Origin: Streptomyces althioticus | GTDB taxonomy: Bacteria > Actinomycetota > Actinomycetes > Streptomycetales > Streptomycetaceae | Assembly (NCBI GenBank): GCA_014649355.1 | Contig: BMSW01000008.1 | Coordinates: 124,001 to 188,000, forward strand | DNA: 64,000 nt | Direction: 5' to 3' | Shown: in pieces, positions 32,228 to 40,751 of the stretch | Layout of the letters: each line of letters starts with the position of its first letter | Position numbering within the stretch: position 1 is the first letter of the stretch | Made by a program: the position numbers and the translations under genes | Notes under the pieces: model-generated | What the model was told of the DNA's origin: nothing | Databases searched by the model: none | What the model saw: the letters and a program-made list of their open reading frames with translations, nothing else

Positions 32228-34762
32228 TCACAGCTCCGGCGCCGGCGTCTCCTGCGTGCGGAAGACCAGGCGGCCGTCCTGCGCGTCCACCGTCACCCGG
32301 CCGCCCTCCCGCACACGGCCGTCCAGCAGCAGCCGGGACAGCTGGTTGTCGACCTCTCGCTGGATGGTGCGGCGCAACGGCCGCGCGCCGTACTCCGGTT
32401 CGTAGCCCCGCTCGGCGAGCCAGTCCACGGCCGCGTCGGTGAAGTCGGCGGTGATGTCCTGCCCCTTCAGACGGCGACGCGTGCTCTCCAGCAGCAGGTC
32501 GGTGATCTGCCGCAGCTCCTCGGGGGTGAGCTGGCGGAACACCACGATCTCGTCGATCCGGTTGAGGAACTCGGGCCGGAAGTGCTCCCGCAGCGGCCGC
32601 AGGATCTGCTCCCGCCGCGCCTCCTCGTCGGCCTCCGCGCCGCCGGTCGCGAAGCCCAGGGTGGCGCCGCGCCGGGTGATGACCTCCGAACCGAGGTTGC
32701 TGGTCATCACGATCACGCTGTTGGTGAAGTCCACCGTGCGGCCCTGCGAGTCGGTCAGCCGGCCGTCGTCCAGCACCTGGAGCAGGATGTTGAAGACGTC
32801 CGGGTGGGCCTTCTCCACCTCGTCGAGCAGCAGCAGCGAGTACGGGTGCCGGCGCACCACCTCGGTGAGCTGTCCCGCCTCCTCGTGGCCCACGTAGCCG
32901 GGCGGGGCGCCCACCAGCCGGCTCACCGTGTGCCGCTCCTGGTACTCGCTCATGTCGAGCCGCACCATCCGGTCCTCGCTGCCGAACAGCGCCTCGGCGA
33001 GCGCCCGCGCCAGCTCCGTCTTGCCGACGCCCGTCGGGCCGAGGAACAGGAAGCTGCCGATCGGCCGGTCCGGGCTGGACAGGCCCGCGCGGGAGCGGAG
33101 CACGGCGTCCGAGACGACCCGTACGGCCTCCTCCTGGCCCACGACCCGCTGGTGCAGGTGCTGCTCCAGGCCCAGCAGGCGGTCCTTCTCCTCCTCGGTG
33201 AGCCGGCTGACCGGGATGCCCGTCTGCCGGGCCACCACCTCGGCGATCGCCTCGGCGTCCACCCACAGGCTCTGGCCCTCGTCCACCTGGTCCTCGCCGC
33301 CGGCCCGCGCGATGCGCTCCTTCAGCTCGGTGATGCGGTCGCGCAACTGCATCGCCTGCTCGTACTGCTCGTCGGCGACCGCCTGGTCCTTGTCACAGGT
33401 GAGCTGCTCGACCTCACGCTCCATCGCGCGGACGTCGGTGCCCTTGGTGCGCGCCCGCAGCCGCACCCGGGCGCCCGCCTGGTCGATCAGGTCGATCGCC
33501 TTGTCCGGCAGCCTGCGGTCGCTGAGATAGCGGTCGGACAGCTCCACGGCGGCCACGAGCGCCTCGTCGGTGTAGCGGACCTGGTGGTGCGCCTCGTAGC
33601 GGTCCCGCAGGCCACGCAGGATCTCGATCGCGTCCACGGGCGTCGGCTCCGGCACCAGGATCGGCTGGAAGCGGCGGGCCAGGGCCGCGTCCTTCTCGAT
33701 CCGCCGGTACTCCTCCAGCGTCGTCGCGCCGACGATGTTCAGCTCGCCGCGCGCCAGAGCCGGCTTGAGGATGTTGCCGGCGTCCATCGAGCCGCCCTCG
33801 CCGCCGCCTCCCGCGCCGACGACGGTGTGCAGCTCGTCGATGAACACGATCAACTGGTCGGAGTGGGCGCGGATCTCGTCGACGAGGTTGTTCATCCGCT
33901 CCTCGAAGTCGCCCCGGTAGCGGGTACCGGCGACGACGCCGGTCAGGTCCAGCGCGACCACACGGCGGCCGAGCAGGATGTCGGGGACGTCCCCCTCGGC
34001 GATCCGCTGCGCCAGCCCCTCCACGACGGCGGTCTTGCCGACACCCGCGTCGCCGATCAGCACGGGGTTGTTCTTGCCGCGGCGGGACAGCACCTCGACG
34101 GTCTGCTCGATCTCCGTGTCCCGCCCGATCACCGGGTCGATGCGGCCCTCCCGGGCCAGCGCGGTCAGATCACGGCCGTACTTGTCCAGGGTCGGGGTGT
34201 TGCTGGACGGCCGGGGACGCTCCTGGCGCGGCTGCTGGGCCTCCGGCGCCTCGGACGGGCCGGACGGGGCGAACCTCGCCGCGTTCAGGATGTGCCCCGC
34301 CGCCGAGTCCGGGTTCGCGGCGAGGGCGCTGAGCACGTGCTCGGGGCCGATGTAACCGGCGCCGCTCGCCCGGGCCATCTCGTGCGCGTCCAGCAGCGCC
34401 CGTTTCACGGCGGGCGTCAGCGACAGCGAGGTCGGCGGGGGCGCCTCGTCGGGCGGGTGCTGCACGGGCCCCGACCGGTCGTCGATCTGGGACGCCAGCG
34501 AGTCCGGGTCCGCGCCCGCGCGGGTGAGCAGACTCCGGGTCGGCTCGGCGGACAGCGCGGCACGCAGCAGGTGCTGGGTGTCCAGGTCACGGCTGCCGTG
34601 CTCGGCCGCGTACTGGGCGGCGCCGCGCACGAGTTCACGGGCGGGCTGGCTCAGAAGCCTGCCGATGTCGATCTGGCGAGGGCGCTGCCCGCCGAAGAAG
34701 CGGGCGAGGAATTCTGCGAACGGGTCACCCTCCGGGCCGACGAAACCATTCGTCATCGTCAT
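32228..34762 (-). CDS. ClpC-type AAA+ unfoldase
   Basis: 844 residues. Two N-terminal Clp repeats (about 25-165), the first preceded by a Phe/Gly-rich FAEFLARFFGGQ segment. First AAA+ domain: GDAGVGKT and VFIDELHTVVG. A UVR-like middle segment follows (DKDQAVADEQYEQAMQLRD). Second AAA+ domain: GPTGVGKTELA, LLLLDEVEKAHPDV and the ClpP-docking LGF tripeptide in GATLGFATGG. It should unfold substrates for ClpP. It differs from the housekeeping ClpC in its variable N-domain, suggesting special substrates or adaptors. ATG 34762 with GAAGGAA upstream; single-gene unit. Confidence 0.88.
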   Translation of the reverse strand: MTMTNGFVGPEGDPFAEFLARFFGGQRPRQIDIGRLLSQPARELVRGAAQYAAEHGSRDLDTQHLLRAALSAEPTRSLLTRAGADPDSLASQIDDRSGPVQHPPDEAPPPTSLSLTPAVKRALLDAHEMARASGAGYIGPEHVLSALAANPDSAAGHILNAARFAPSGPSEAPEAQQPRQERPRPSSNTPTLDKYGRDLTALAREGRIDPVIGRDTEIEQTVEVLSRRGKNNPVLIGDAGVGKTAVVEGLAQRIAEGDVPDILLGRRVVALDLTGVVAGTRYRGDFEERMNNLVDEIRAHSDQLIVFIDELHTVVGAGGGGEGGSMDAGNILKPALARGELNIVGATTLEEYRRIEKDAALARRFQPILVPEPTPVDAIEILRGLRDRYEAHHQVRYTDEALVAAVELSDRYLSDRRLPDKAIDLIDQAGARVRLRARTKGTDVRAMEREVEQLTCDKDQAVADEQYEQAMQLRDRITELKERIARAGGEDQVDEGQSLWVDAEAIAEVVARQTGIPVSRLTEEEKDRLLGLEQHLHQRVVGQEEAVRVVSDAVLRSRAGLSSPDRPIGSFLFLGPTGVGKTELARALAEALFGSEDRMVRLDMSEYQERHTVSRLVGAPPGYVGHEEAGQLTEVVRRHPYSLLLLDEVEKAHPDVFNILLQVLDDGRLTDSQGRTVDFTNSVIVMTSNLGSEVITRRGATLGFATGGAEADEEARREQILRPLREHFRPEFLNRIDEIVVFRQLTPEELRQITDLLLESTRRRLKGQDITADFTDAAVDWLAERGYEPEYGARPLRRTIQREVDNQLSRLLLDGRVREGGRVTVDAQDGRLVFRTQETPAPEL

Positions 34763-34898
34763 CCGTTCCTTCGCTGGGTCGACGTGCCGGGCCCGGGTAA
34801 CCCGGTCGGGGCGCGCTCATGCCCACGATGACACGTTCGGTCCGGGCGGGCATGTCCAGGTTTGTGGCACCCGGCGTGCCCGCCCCCGCCGCTGCTCC

Positions 34899-34991
34899 GT
34901 CCCGCGCCGTCAGCGCCCTCAGTCCCGCGCCGTCAGCGCTCTCCGTCCCGCGCCGTCAGCGCTCCCAGTCCCGCGCCGTCAGCACCCGCGG
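34899..34991. repeat. 23-bp tandem repeat overlapping the 3' end of map
   Basis: GTCCCGCGCCGTCAGC begins at 34899, 34922, 34945 and 34968, exactly 23 bp apart. The last copy codes for the final residues of the methionine aminopeptidase; the others extend beyond its stop. The intervening 7 bp vary. Confidence 0.88.
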
Positions 34992-35735
34992 CCCCGCCTC
35001 GGTGATCGCGACCGTGTGTTCCGTGTGGGCCGCGCGGGAGCCGTCCGTGGTGCGGAGGGTCCAGCCGTCCGGGTCGGTGCGGTAGGCGTCCCCGCCGCCG
35101 GCGATCAGCATCGGCTCGATCGCCAGGACCATGCCGTGCCGCAGCGGCATCCCGCGACCTGGACGGCCCTCGTTCGGCACCGGCGGGTCCTCGTGCATGC
35201 GGCGGCCGATGCCGTGGCCGCCGTAGTCCTCCATGATCCCGTAGCCCGCCCCGCGGCACACCGAGCCGATGGCGTGCGCGATGTCGCCCATGCGGTTGCC
35301 GACCACGGCCGCCTCGATGCCCGCCGCGAGCGCCCGCTCGGCCGTCTCGATCAGGCGGGTGTCCGCGGGCCGCGCGGCGCCCACGACGAAGCTGATCGCC
35401 GAGTCGCCCGCCCAGCCGCCCCGCTGGGCGCCGCAGTCGACGGACAGGAGGTCGCCGTCGCGCAGCCGGTACCGGGACGGGATGCCGTGCACGATCGCGT
35501 CGTTCACGGACGCGCAGATGACGGCCGGGAAGGGGGTCGGCGCGAAGGTGGGCCGGTATCCCAGGAACGGCGACGTCGCGCCGGCCGCGTCCAGCACCTC
35601 TCTCGCCACCTCGTCCAGCTCCAGCAGGGAGACGCCCACGTCGGCGGCCTTCCGCACGGCCGTCAGCGCCTGGGCCACGACCTGGCCCGTCTCGTACATG
35701 GCATCGATCGATGCGTCGGTCTTCAGCTCCACCAT
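34956..35735 (-). CDS. map: type I methionine aminopeptidase (secondary copy)
   Basis: 259 residues. Metal ligands visible: Asp in LLSVDCGAQRGGW, Asp in AGDSAISF, His in DYGGHGIGRRMHEDP, Glu in LAIEPML and Glu in HTEHTVAI. It removes initiator methionine. It is paired head-to-head with a small XRE regulator across a 33-bp gap, so it is probably a regulated accessory enzyme. A TATAGT -10 on the minus strand lies eight nt before ATG 35735, suggesting a leaderless mRNA. Confidence 0.92.
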   Translation of the reverse strand: MVELKTDASIDAMYETGQVVAQALTAVRKAADVGVSLLELDEVAREVLDAAGATSPFLGYRPTFAPTPFPAVICASVNDAIVHGIPSRYRLRDGDLLSVDCGAQRGGWAGDSAISFVVGAARPADTRLIETAERALAAGIEAAVVGNRMGDIAHAIGSVCRGAGYGIMEDYGGHGIGRRMHEDPPVPNEGRPGRGMPLRHGMVLAIEPMLIAGGGDAYRTDPDGWTLRTTDGSRAAHTEHTVAITEAGPRVLTARDWER

Positions 35736-35743
35736 GCCAATTA

Positions 35744-35761
35744 CTATACCGGTATTAGAAT
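35744..35761. promoter_or_regulatory. overlapping divergent promoters with ATACCGGTAT palindrome
   Basis: The perfect palindrome 35746-35755 is overlapped by a minus-strand -10 (TATAGT, 35749 to 35744) and adjoined by a plus-strand -10 (TAGAAT, 35756-35761). Both predicted transcripts begin at or next to a start codon. Probable operator for the XRE protein. Confidence 0.7.
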
Positions 35762-35768
35762 GGGTGTC

Positions 35769-36056
35769 ATGGTGCGCACCCCCTTGACCCCCGAAGAGCG
35801 CGAACGCGGCGAGCGGCTCGGCAGGCTGCTGCGCGAGGCGCGCGGAGCCCGCAGCATGACCGACGTCGCCGCGAGCGCCGGACTCTCCGCGGAGACCCTC
35901 CGCAAGATCGAGACGGGGCGGGCGCCGACCCCCGCGTTCTTCACCGTGGCCGCGCTGGCCGGGGTGCTCGGCCTGTCCATGGACGAGCTGATCGGCCGCT
36001 GCGCGCCCGAGGTCGCGGACGTGCCGGGCACCCCGGACGCGTCGATCGCCGCCTAG
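35769..36056 (+). CDS. small XRE-family regulator
   Basis: About 95 residues, essentially one helix-turn-helix domain (GARSMTDVAASAGLSAETLRKIETGRAPTPAFFTVAALAGVLGLS) plus a short tail. The start is ATG 35769, seven nt after TAGAAT, so probably leaderless; ATG 35760 lies within the -10 and is unlikely. Divergent from map, with a palindrome over both promoters, so it probably represses itself and map. Confidence 0.85.
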   Translation: MVRTPLTPEERERGERLGRLLREARGARSMTDVAASAGLSAETLRKIETGRAPTPAFFTVAALAGVLGLSMDELIGRCAPEVADVPGTPDASIAA

Positions 36057-36104
36057 CGCGACGTCACCGCGCCGCGCCCGGCTCCCGCACCCCGCCGGAA
36101 AACT

Positions 36105-36146
36105 CTCCGTAGCCTCGGTGTAACACGTCGGGTGTTATCTACGGAG
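36105..36146. promoter_or_regulatory. nested inverted repeats before the 36178 gene
   Basis: Outer arms CTCCGTAG (36105-36112) and CTACGGAG (36139-36146); inner arms TAACAC (36121-36126) and GTGTTA (36132-36137). All are perfect. They lie 30-70 bp before the start, where a regulator or RNA hairpin would act. Confidence 0.6.
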
Positions 36147-36177
36147 TCGAGTACTCCGGGACTGGCGGGAGTTGGCT

Positions 36178-38427
36178 ATGGCTGCGGAGCAACTCCCGGA
36201 CGGCGTCCGGGAGTTCACGGACCACCTACGGGGTCTGCTGGCGCGTCTGGACCGGTACGCGGGCTGGTGCCTGGTGTTCTGGCAGCGTGACCCCGAGGGC
36301 ATGCGGGCGTGCCTCGAAGGGCGGGAACCGCCGCCGTGGGACGTGGTGGAGTCACTGCTCCAGGACCTCGCCGCCGCGCACGGCCCCTCGGCCGCCGAGG
36401 CCGAGCTGTCGCGGGCGCGTTTACTGCACGCCGAGGCGACGGCCGCGTTCGACGCGCGGCCCGGCGCCCGGCAGACGCTGAGCGACCGCCTCGACGTGAT
36501 GCTCCGCGAGCAACGGTACGCGGCGGACCGCCGCGCCGACCTGACGCGCCGCCTCGCCGCCGCGGCGACCCACGCGGAGGCGGAGGCCCTCGGCAACGAC
36601 CTCGCCTGGGCCGAGGACGACCACCGCCGCGCGACGGCCCGCTGCGCGGAACTCACCGCCAGGATGACGGCCCTCGACGAACGCACGCAGGGGCCGGGCC
36701 CCCTGCACACCCAGGTCCGCTGGGCGGCCCGCCCCACGGCGGAGACCCCTAAGGCCCCGGGATCGCAGGGCTTGCACACGACCCCCACGAGGCAGGGCGA
36801 CGCCCCGTCGCCAACACACCGCCACGCAGGCACCGGCCCGCACACGGGTTCGGACGGCCGGGGCGTCACCCAGTCACCGGGCCCCGCTCGGACACCGAGC
36901 GCGCCACAGGCGGGGCCGACCCGCGAGCAGTACCGCCCGTCACCGGCCCCGGACCACCGGCACGCTACGGATGACGGCCCGGCCCCGGTTACGCAGGGAC
37001 GCGGTCCCGCCCGGACGCCGGGCGGTCCCCAGGCAGGCCTCGCCCGCGAGGAAAGCCTCCCGGCTCCAGTACCGGACCAATGGAACGGGGACAGCGCCCC
37101 GACCTCCGCTCCGGACGGCCGAGGGGCCGCCCCCGCACCGGGCGCGCCGCAGGCGGGTCCTGTCCGCCGGGGCCACGGCCCGGCCCCGGATCGGCTCGCG
37201 GGTGGCGGCCCGCACTCGGCCCGGGACGGCCGTGGCCCTGCCGTCGCGCGGGAGGGCGCCCCGGCTCCGGTAGCGGACCAGTGGAACGGGGGCAGTGCCC
37301 CGACGTCCGCTCCGGACGGGCGAGGCGCCGCCCAGGCCTCCGGTGCGCCGCAGACAGGGCCCTTCCGCCAGGGGCACGGCCCGGCACCGGCACACCGGCC
37401 CGTGGGTGGCAGCCCGCGTCCGGTCGGGGACGGCCGTGGCTCCGCCCCGGCACCGGGCGCGCCCCAGGCGGGGCCGGGCCGCGACGAGGCCGCCCACCTT
37501 CACGGCCGGTCCCCGGCCCCCGGCAGTCGGCGCCCCGTGCCGGAGACCCCGGCCCCGACCGGCCGAAACCCCCTCGCCGCACCGGAGCCGCACCCGTCGT
37601 CCCACAGCCACCCCCCGCCCCCCGACCCCGTCCCTCCCGAGCTGCGCGCGGCGCAACAGCACGTGCCCGTGCCCGCACCCGCCGAGGAGGCGCGCCCCGC
37701 GCCGGCCCGTAAGCGGCGCCGCGGGGGCGCCCGGTTCGCCGGGGTGGAGGACGGCGGGGCGGCGCCCCTCGTCGCGCCGGCCGCCGCCGTGCCGGAGCTG
37801 CCCGTCGCCGCCACCGCCGCCCGCGGCGCGCGGTTCGCCGGGGCCGCCGCGGAGACGGAGACCGAGGAGCGGCCCCAGGAGGGAGGGGCCGGCGCGGAGG
37901 ACCTCCGCGAGGTCGTCCACCTCGTGCGGACCCTGACCCGCCTGCGCCGCGAGGGCCGCAGCGGCGACGCGCACGTCCTGCTCAACGAGGCCGCGTACTG
38001 GCCCGCCGTACGGTTCCCGCTGCTCGCGGGGGAGATGGAGCGGGCCGGGCTCGCCGCCGACTGGGCGACCCTGCTGTGGGAGGCGGCCGCGACGCTCCCG
38101 GCCGAGCGTCTCGTCGCCGCCGCCGACGCGCTCGGCGCGGGGGGCCGCGCGGAGGACGGCGAGCAGATCCTGCGGCAGGGCGTCGTCCGCCCGGCCGCCG
38201 AGATCGGGCACGCCGCCCTCGCCCTCGCCGACGGCACCCGCCACCGCGAGCTGCGCGCCCTGCTGGACGCCTGTGTCCGGATGCGCACCCCGCAGGACGC
38301 CGCCCGTACGGCCGCACCGGATCCGGGACGCCTGGTGCCGCTGCTGCTGACGGCCGCCCGGGGCGTGTCCGAGGAACGGCACTGGGACGTCCTGCACGCC
38401 CTGCGTGTCGCGGGACTGGCCGCCTGA
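36178..38427 (+). CDS. large Pro/Ala/Gly-rich protein with helical ends
   Basis: About 749 residues from ATG 36178 (GGGAG six nt upstream). The N-terminal ~180 residues are helical and coiled-coil-like (DRRADLTRRLAAAATHAEAEALGNDLAWAEDDHRRATARCAELTARM). Residues ~190-520 are disordered and Pro/Gly/Ala-rich. They include two tandem 67-residue units (201-bp period, about 37075-37476) beginning DQWNG(D/G)SAPTSAPDGRG. The C-terminal ~170 residues form a helical-repeat-like domain (LREVVHLVRTLTRLRREGRSGDAHVLLNEAAYWP). No signal peptide or enzyme motif. I do not recognise the family; possible scaffold. Confidence 0.75.
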   Translation: MAAEQLPDGVREFTDHLRGLLARLDRYAGWCLVFWQRDPEGMRACLEGREPPPWDVVESLLQDLAAAHGPSAAEAELSRARLLHAEATAAFDARPGARQTLSDRLDVMLREQRYAADRRADLTRRLAAAATHAEAEALGNDLAWAEDDHRRATARCAELTARMTALDERTQGPGPLHTQVRWAARPTAETPKAPGSQGLHTTPTRQGDAPSPTHRHAGTGPHTGSDGRGVTQSPGPARTPSAPQAGPTREQYRPSPAPDHRHATDDGPAPVTQGRGPARTPGGPQAGLAREESLPAPVPDQWNGDSAPTSAPDGRGAAPAPGAPQAGPVRRGHGPAPDRLAGGGPHSARDGRGPAVAREGAPAPVADQWNGGSAPTSAPDGRGAAQASGAPQTGPFRQGHGPAPAHRPVGGSPRPVGDGRGSAPAPGAPQAGPGRDEAAHLHGRSPAPGSRRPVPETPAPTGRNPLAAPEPHPSSHSHPPPPDPVPPELRAAQQHVPVPAPAEEARPAPARKRRRGGARFAGVEDGGAAPLVAPAAAVPELPVAATAARGARFAGAAAETETEERPQEGGAGAEDLREVVHLVRTLTRLRREGRSGDAHVLLNEAAYWPAVRFPLLAGEMERAGLAADWATLLWEAAATLPAERLVAAADALGAGGRAEDGEQILRQGVVRPAAEIGHAALALADGTRHRELRALLDACVRMRTPQDAARTAAPDPGRLVPLLLTAARGVSEERHWDVLHALRVAGLAA

Positions 38428-38551
38428 CCGGGGGCCGGCGGCCCGGCCCACTCACCCACAGGGGTGTCAATCACGATCGACTCCACGGGCCGCACGACGA
38501 TGGTCTTGGCAAGGCCGTCCGAGAGGCTTACGTTCGTCCCTCTACGGCCGT

Positions 38552-38567
38552 CTCTACGGGCGTAGAG
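38552..38567. promoter_or_regulatory. inverted repeat CTCTACG-GG-CGTAGAG before the pyrimidine cluster
   Basis: Perfect 7-bp arms 33 bp before the first beta-ureidopropionase start. A further half-site CTCTACGG lies at about 38540. Candidate operator for the cluster regulator (PucR) or a GntR-type protein. Confidence 0.6.
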
Positions 38568-38599
38568 GCGCTGACGTCGCGTCGAAGGAGCAGCAGCTC

Positions 38600-39442
38600 A
38601 TGCCCAACGTCGTAACCGCCGCCCTGGTCCAGGCCACCTGGACCGGCGACACCGAGTCCATGCTGGCGAAACACGAGGAGCACGCCCGCGAGGCGGCCCG
38701 GCGGGGCGCGAAGGTCATCGGGTTCCAGGAGGTGTTCAACGCCCCCTACTTCTGCCAGGTCCAGGACGCCGAGCACTACCGCTGGGCCGAGGCGGTCCCC
38801 GACGGCCCGACCGTGCGCCGGATGCGGGACCTGGCCCGCGAGACCGGCATGGTCGTCGTCGCCCCCGTCTTCGAGGTCGAGCAGTCCGGCCACTACTACA
38901 ACACGGCCGCCGTGATCGACGCCGACGGCACCTACCTCGGCAAGTACCGCAAGCACCACATCCCGCAGGTGAAGGGGTTCTGGGAGAAGTTCTACTTCCG
39001 CCCGGGCAACCTCGGCTGGCCCGTCTTCGACACCGCCGTCGGCCGGGTCGGCGTCTACATCTGCTACGACCGCCACTTCCCCGAGGGCTGGCGGCAACTC
39101 GGGCTCAACGGCGCCCAGTTGGTGTACAACCCGTCGGCCACGCACCGCGGCCTCTCGGCGTACCTCTGGCAGTTGGAGCAGCCCGCGGCGGCCGTCGCCA
39201 ACGAGTACTTCGTCGCCGCCATCAACCGCGTCGGCGTCGAGGAGTACGGCGACAACGACTTCTACGGCACCAGCTACTTCGTCGACCCGCGCGGCCGGTT
39301 CGTCGGCGACACCGCGAGCGACAGCAAGGAGGAACTGGTGGTCCGGGACCTCGACTTCGACCTCATCGACGAGGTGCGGCAGCAGTGGGCCTTCTACCGC
39401 GACCGCCGCCCCGACGCCTACGAAGGGCTGGTGCTCCCGTGA
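38600..39442 (+). CDS. beta-ureidopropionase / N-carbamoyl amino acid hydrolase (copy 1)
   Basis: 280-residue nitrilase-superfamily enzyme from ATG 38600 (AAGGAG ten nt upstream). Catalytic triad: Glu in GFQEVFNAPYF (about 46), Lys in YRKHHIPQVKGFW, Cys in VYICYDRHFPEGWR (about 156). It hydrolyses N-carbamoyl-beta-alanine or related carbamoyl amino acids to the amino acid, CO2 and ammonia, the last step of reductive pyrimidine breakdown. It overlaps the aminotransferase start (GTGA). A close paralogue lies at 42467-43309. Confidence 0.9.
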   Translation: MPNVVTAALVQATWTGDTESMLAKHEEHAREAARRGAKVIGFQEVFNAPYFCQVQDAEHYRWAEAVPDGPTVRRMRDLARETGMVVVAPVFEVEQSGHYYNTAAVIDADGTYLGKYRKHHIPQVKGFWEKFYFRPGNLGWPVFDTAVGRVGVYICYDRHFPEGWRQLGLNGAQLVYNPSATHRGLSAYLWQLEQPAAAVANEYFVAAINRVGVEEYGDNDFYGTSYFVDPRGRFVGDTASDSKEELVVRDLDFDLIDEVRQQWAFYRDRRPDAYEGLVLP

Positions 39443-40725
39443 ACGACGACCTGCTCGGCCGCCACCGCGCCGTCCTCCCTGACTGGCTGGCCCTCTACTA
39501 CGACCGGCCCCTGGAGATCACCCACGGCGAGGGACGTCACGTCTGGGACGCCCAGGGCAACCGCTACCTGGACTTCTTCGGCGGCATCCTCACCACCATG
39601 ACCGCCCACGCCCTGCCCGAGGTCACCAAGGCGGTGACGGAACAGGCCGGGCGGATCATCCACTCCTCCACCCTCTACCTGAACCGGCCGATGGTGGACC
39701 TCGCCGAACGGATCGCCCAGCTCAGCGGCATCCCCGACGCCCGCGTCTTCTTCACCACCTCCGGCACCGAGGCCAACGACACCGCGCTGCTGCTCGCCAC
39801 CACCTACCGGCGCAGCAACACGATCCTGGCGATGCGCAACAGCTACCACGGCCGCTCCTTCAGCTCCGTCGGCATCACCGGCAACCGCGGCTGGTCCCCG
39901 ACCTCGCTCTCTCCGCTGCAGACGCTGTACGTGCACGGCGGGGTCCGCGGCCGGGGCCCGTTCGCCGAGCTCGACGACTACGACTACGTCGCCGCCTGCG
40001 TCGACGACCTCAAGGACCTCCTCGGGCACACCCGCCCGCCCGCCGCGCTGATCGCCGAGCCGATCCAGGGCGTCGGCGGCTTCACCTCACCGCCCGACGG
40101 CCTCTACGCCGCGTTCCGCGAGGTGCTGCACGAGCGGGGCGTGCTGTGGATCTCCGACGAGGTGCAGACCGGCTGGGGCCGCACCGGCGAGCACTTCTGG
40201 GGCTGGCAGGCGCACGCCCGCAGCGGCCCGCCCGACATGCTGACCTTCGCCAAGGGCATCGGCAACGGCATGTCCATCGGCGGCGTCGTCGCCCGCGCCG
40301 AGATCATGAACTGCCTGGACGCCAACAGCATCTCCACGTTCGGCGGCACCCAGATCACCATGGCGGCGGGCCTCGCCAACCTCAACTACCTGCTGGAGCA
40401 CGACCTCCAGGGCAACGCGCGCCGCGTCGGCGGTCTGCTCATCGAGCGGCTGCGGGCCGCCGCCGCCCACGTCCCCGCCGTACGGGAGGTACGCGGACGG
40501 GGCCTGATGATCGGCATCGAGCTGACGAAGCCCGGCAGCGACGAGGCCGACCCCGCCGCCGCGTCCGCCGTCCTGGAGGCCGCCCGCGCCGGCGGTCTGC
40601 TCATCGGCAAGGGCGGCGGCCACGACACCAGCGCCCTGCGCGTCGCGCCGCCGCTCTCCCTCAACGTCGCGGAGGCCGAGGAGGGCGCCGCGATCCTCGA
40701 GGACGCCCTGAGGAGCATCCAGTAG
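39439..40725 (+). CDS. class III pyridoxal-phosphate aminotransferase
   Basis: About 428 residues from GTG 39439, coupled to the preceding gene. Fold-type I signatures: LDFFGGILTTMTAHALPEV, TTSGTEANDTALL, ISDEVQTGWGRTGEHFW and the PLP-binding Lys in LTFAKGIGNGMSIGG. Resembles AGXT2/omega-amino-acid transaminases. In this cluster it most likely converts beta-alanine or beta-aminoisobutyrate, made by the ureidopropionase, to the semialdehyde. Confidence 0.88.
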   Translation: MNDDLLGRHRAVLPDWLALYYDRPLEITHGEGRHVWDAQGNRYLDFFGGILTTMTAHALPEVTKAVTEQAGRIIHSSTLYLNRPMVDLAERIAQLSGIPDARVFFTTSGTEANDTALLLATTYRRSNTILAMRNSYHGRSFSSVGITGNRGWSPTSLSPLQTLYVHGGVRGRGPFAELDDYDYVAACVDDLKDLLGHTRPPAALIAEPIQGVGGFTSPPDGLYAAFREVLHERGVLWISDEVQTGWGRTGEHFWGWQAHARSGPPDMLTFAKGIGNGMSIGGVVARAEIMNCLDANSISTFGGTQITMAAGLANLNYLLEHDLQGNARRVGGLLIERLRAAAAHVPAVREVRGRGLMIGIELTKPGSDEADPAAASAVLEAARAGGLLIGKGGGHDTSALRVAPPLSLNVAEAEEGAAILEDALRSIQ

Positions 40726-40751
40726 CCCGACACCCACCGGAGGACGCCGCC

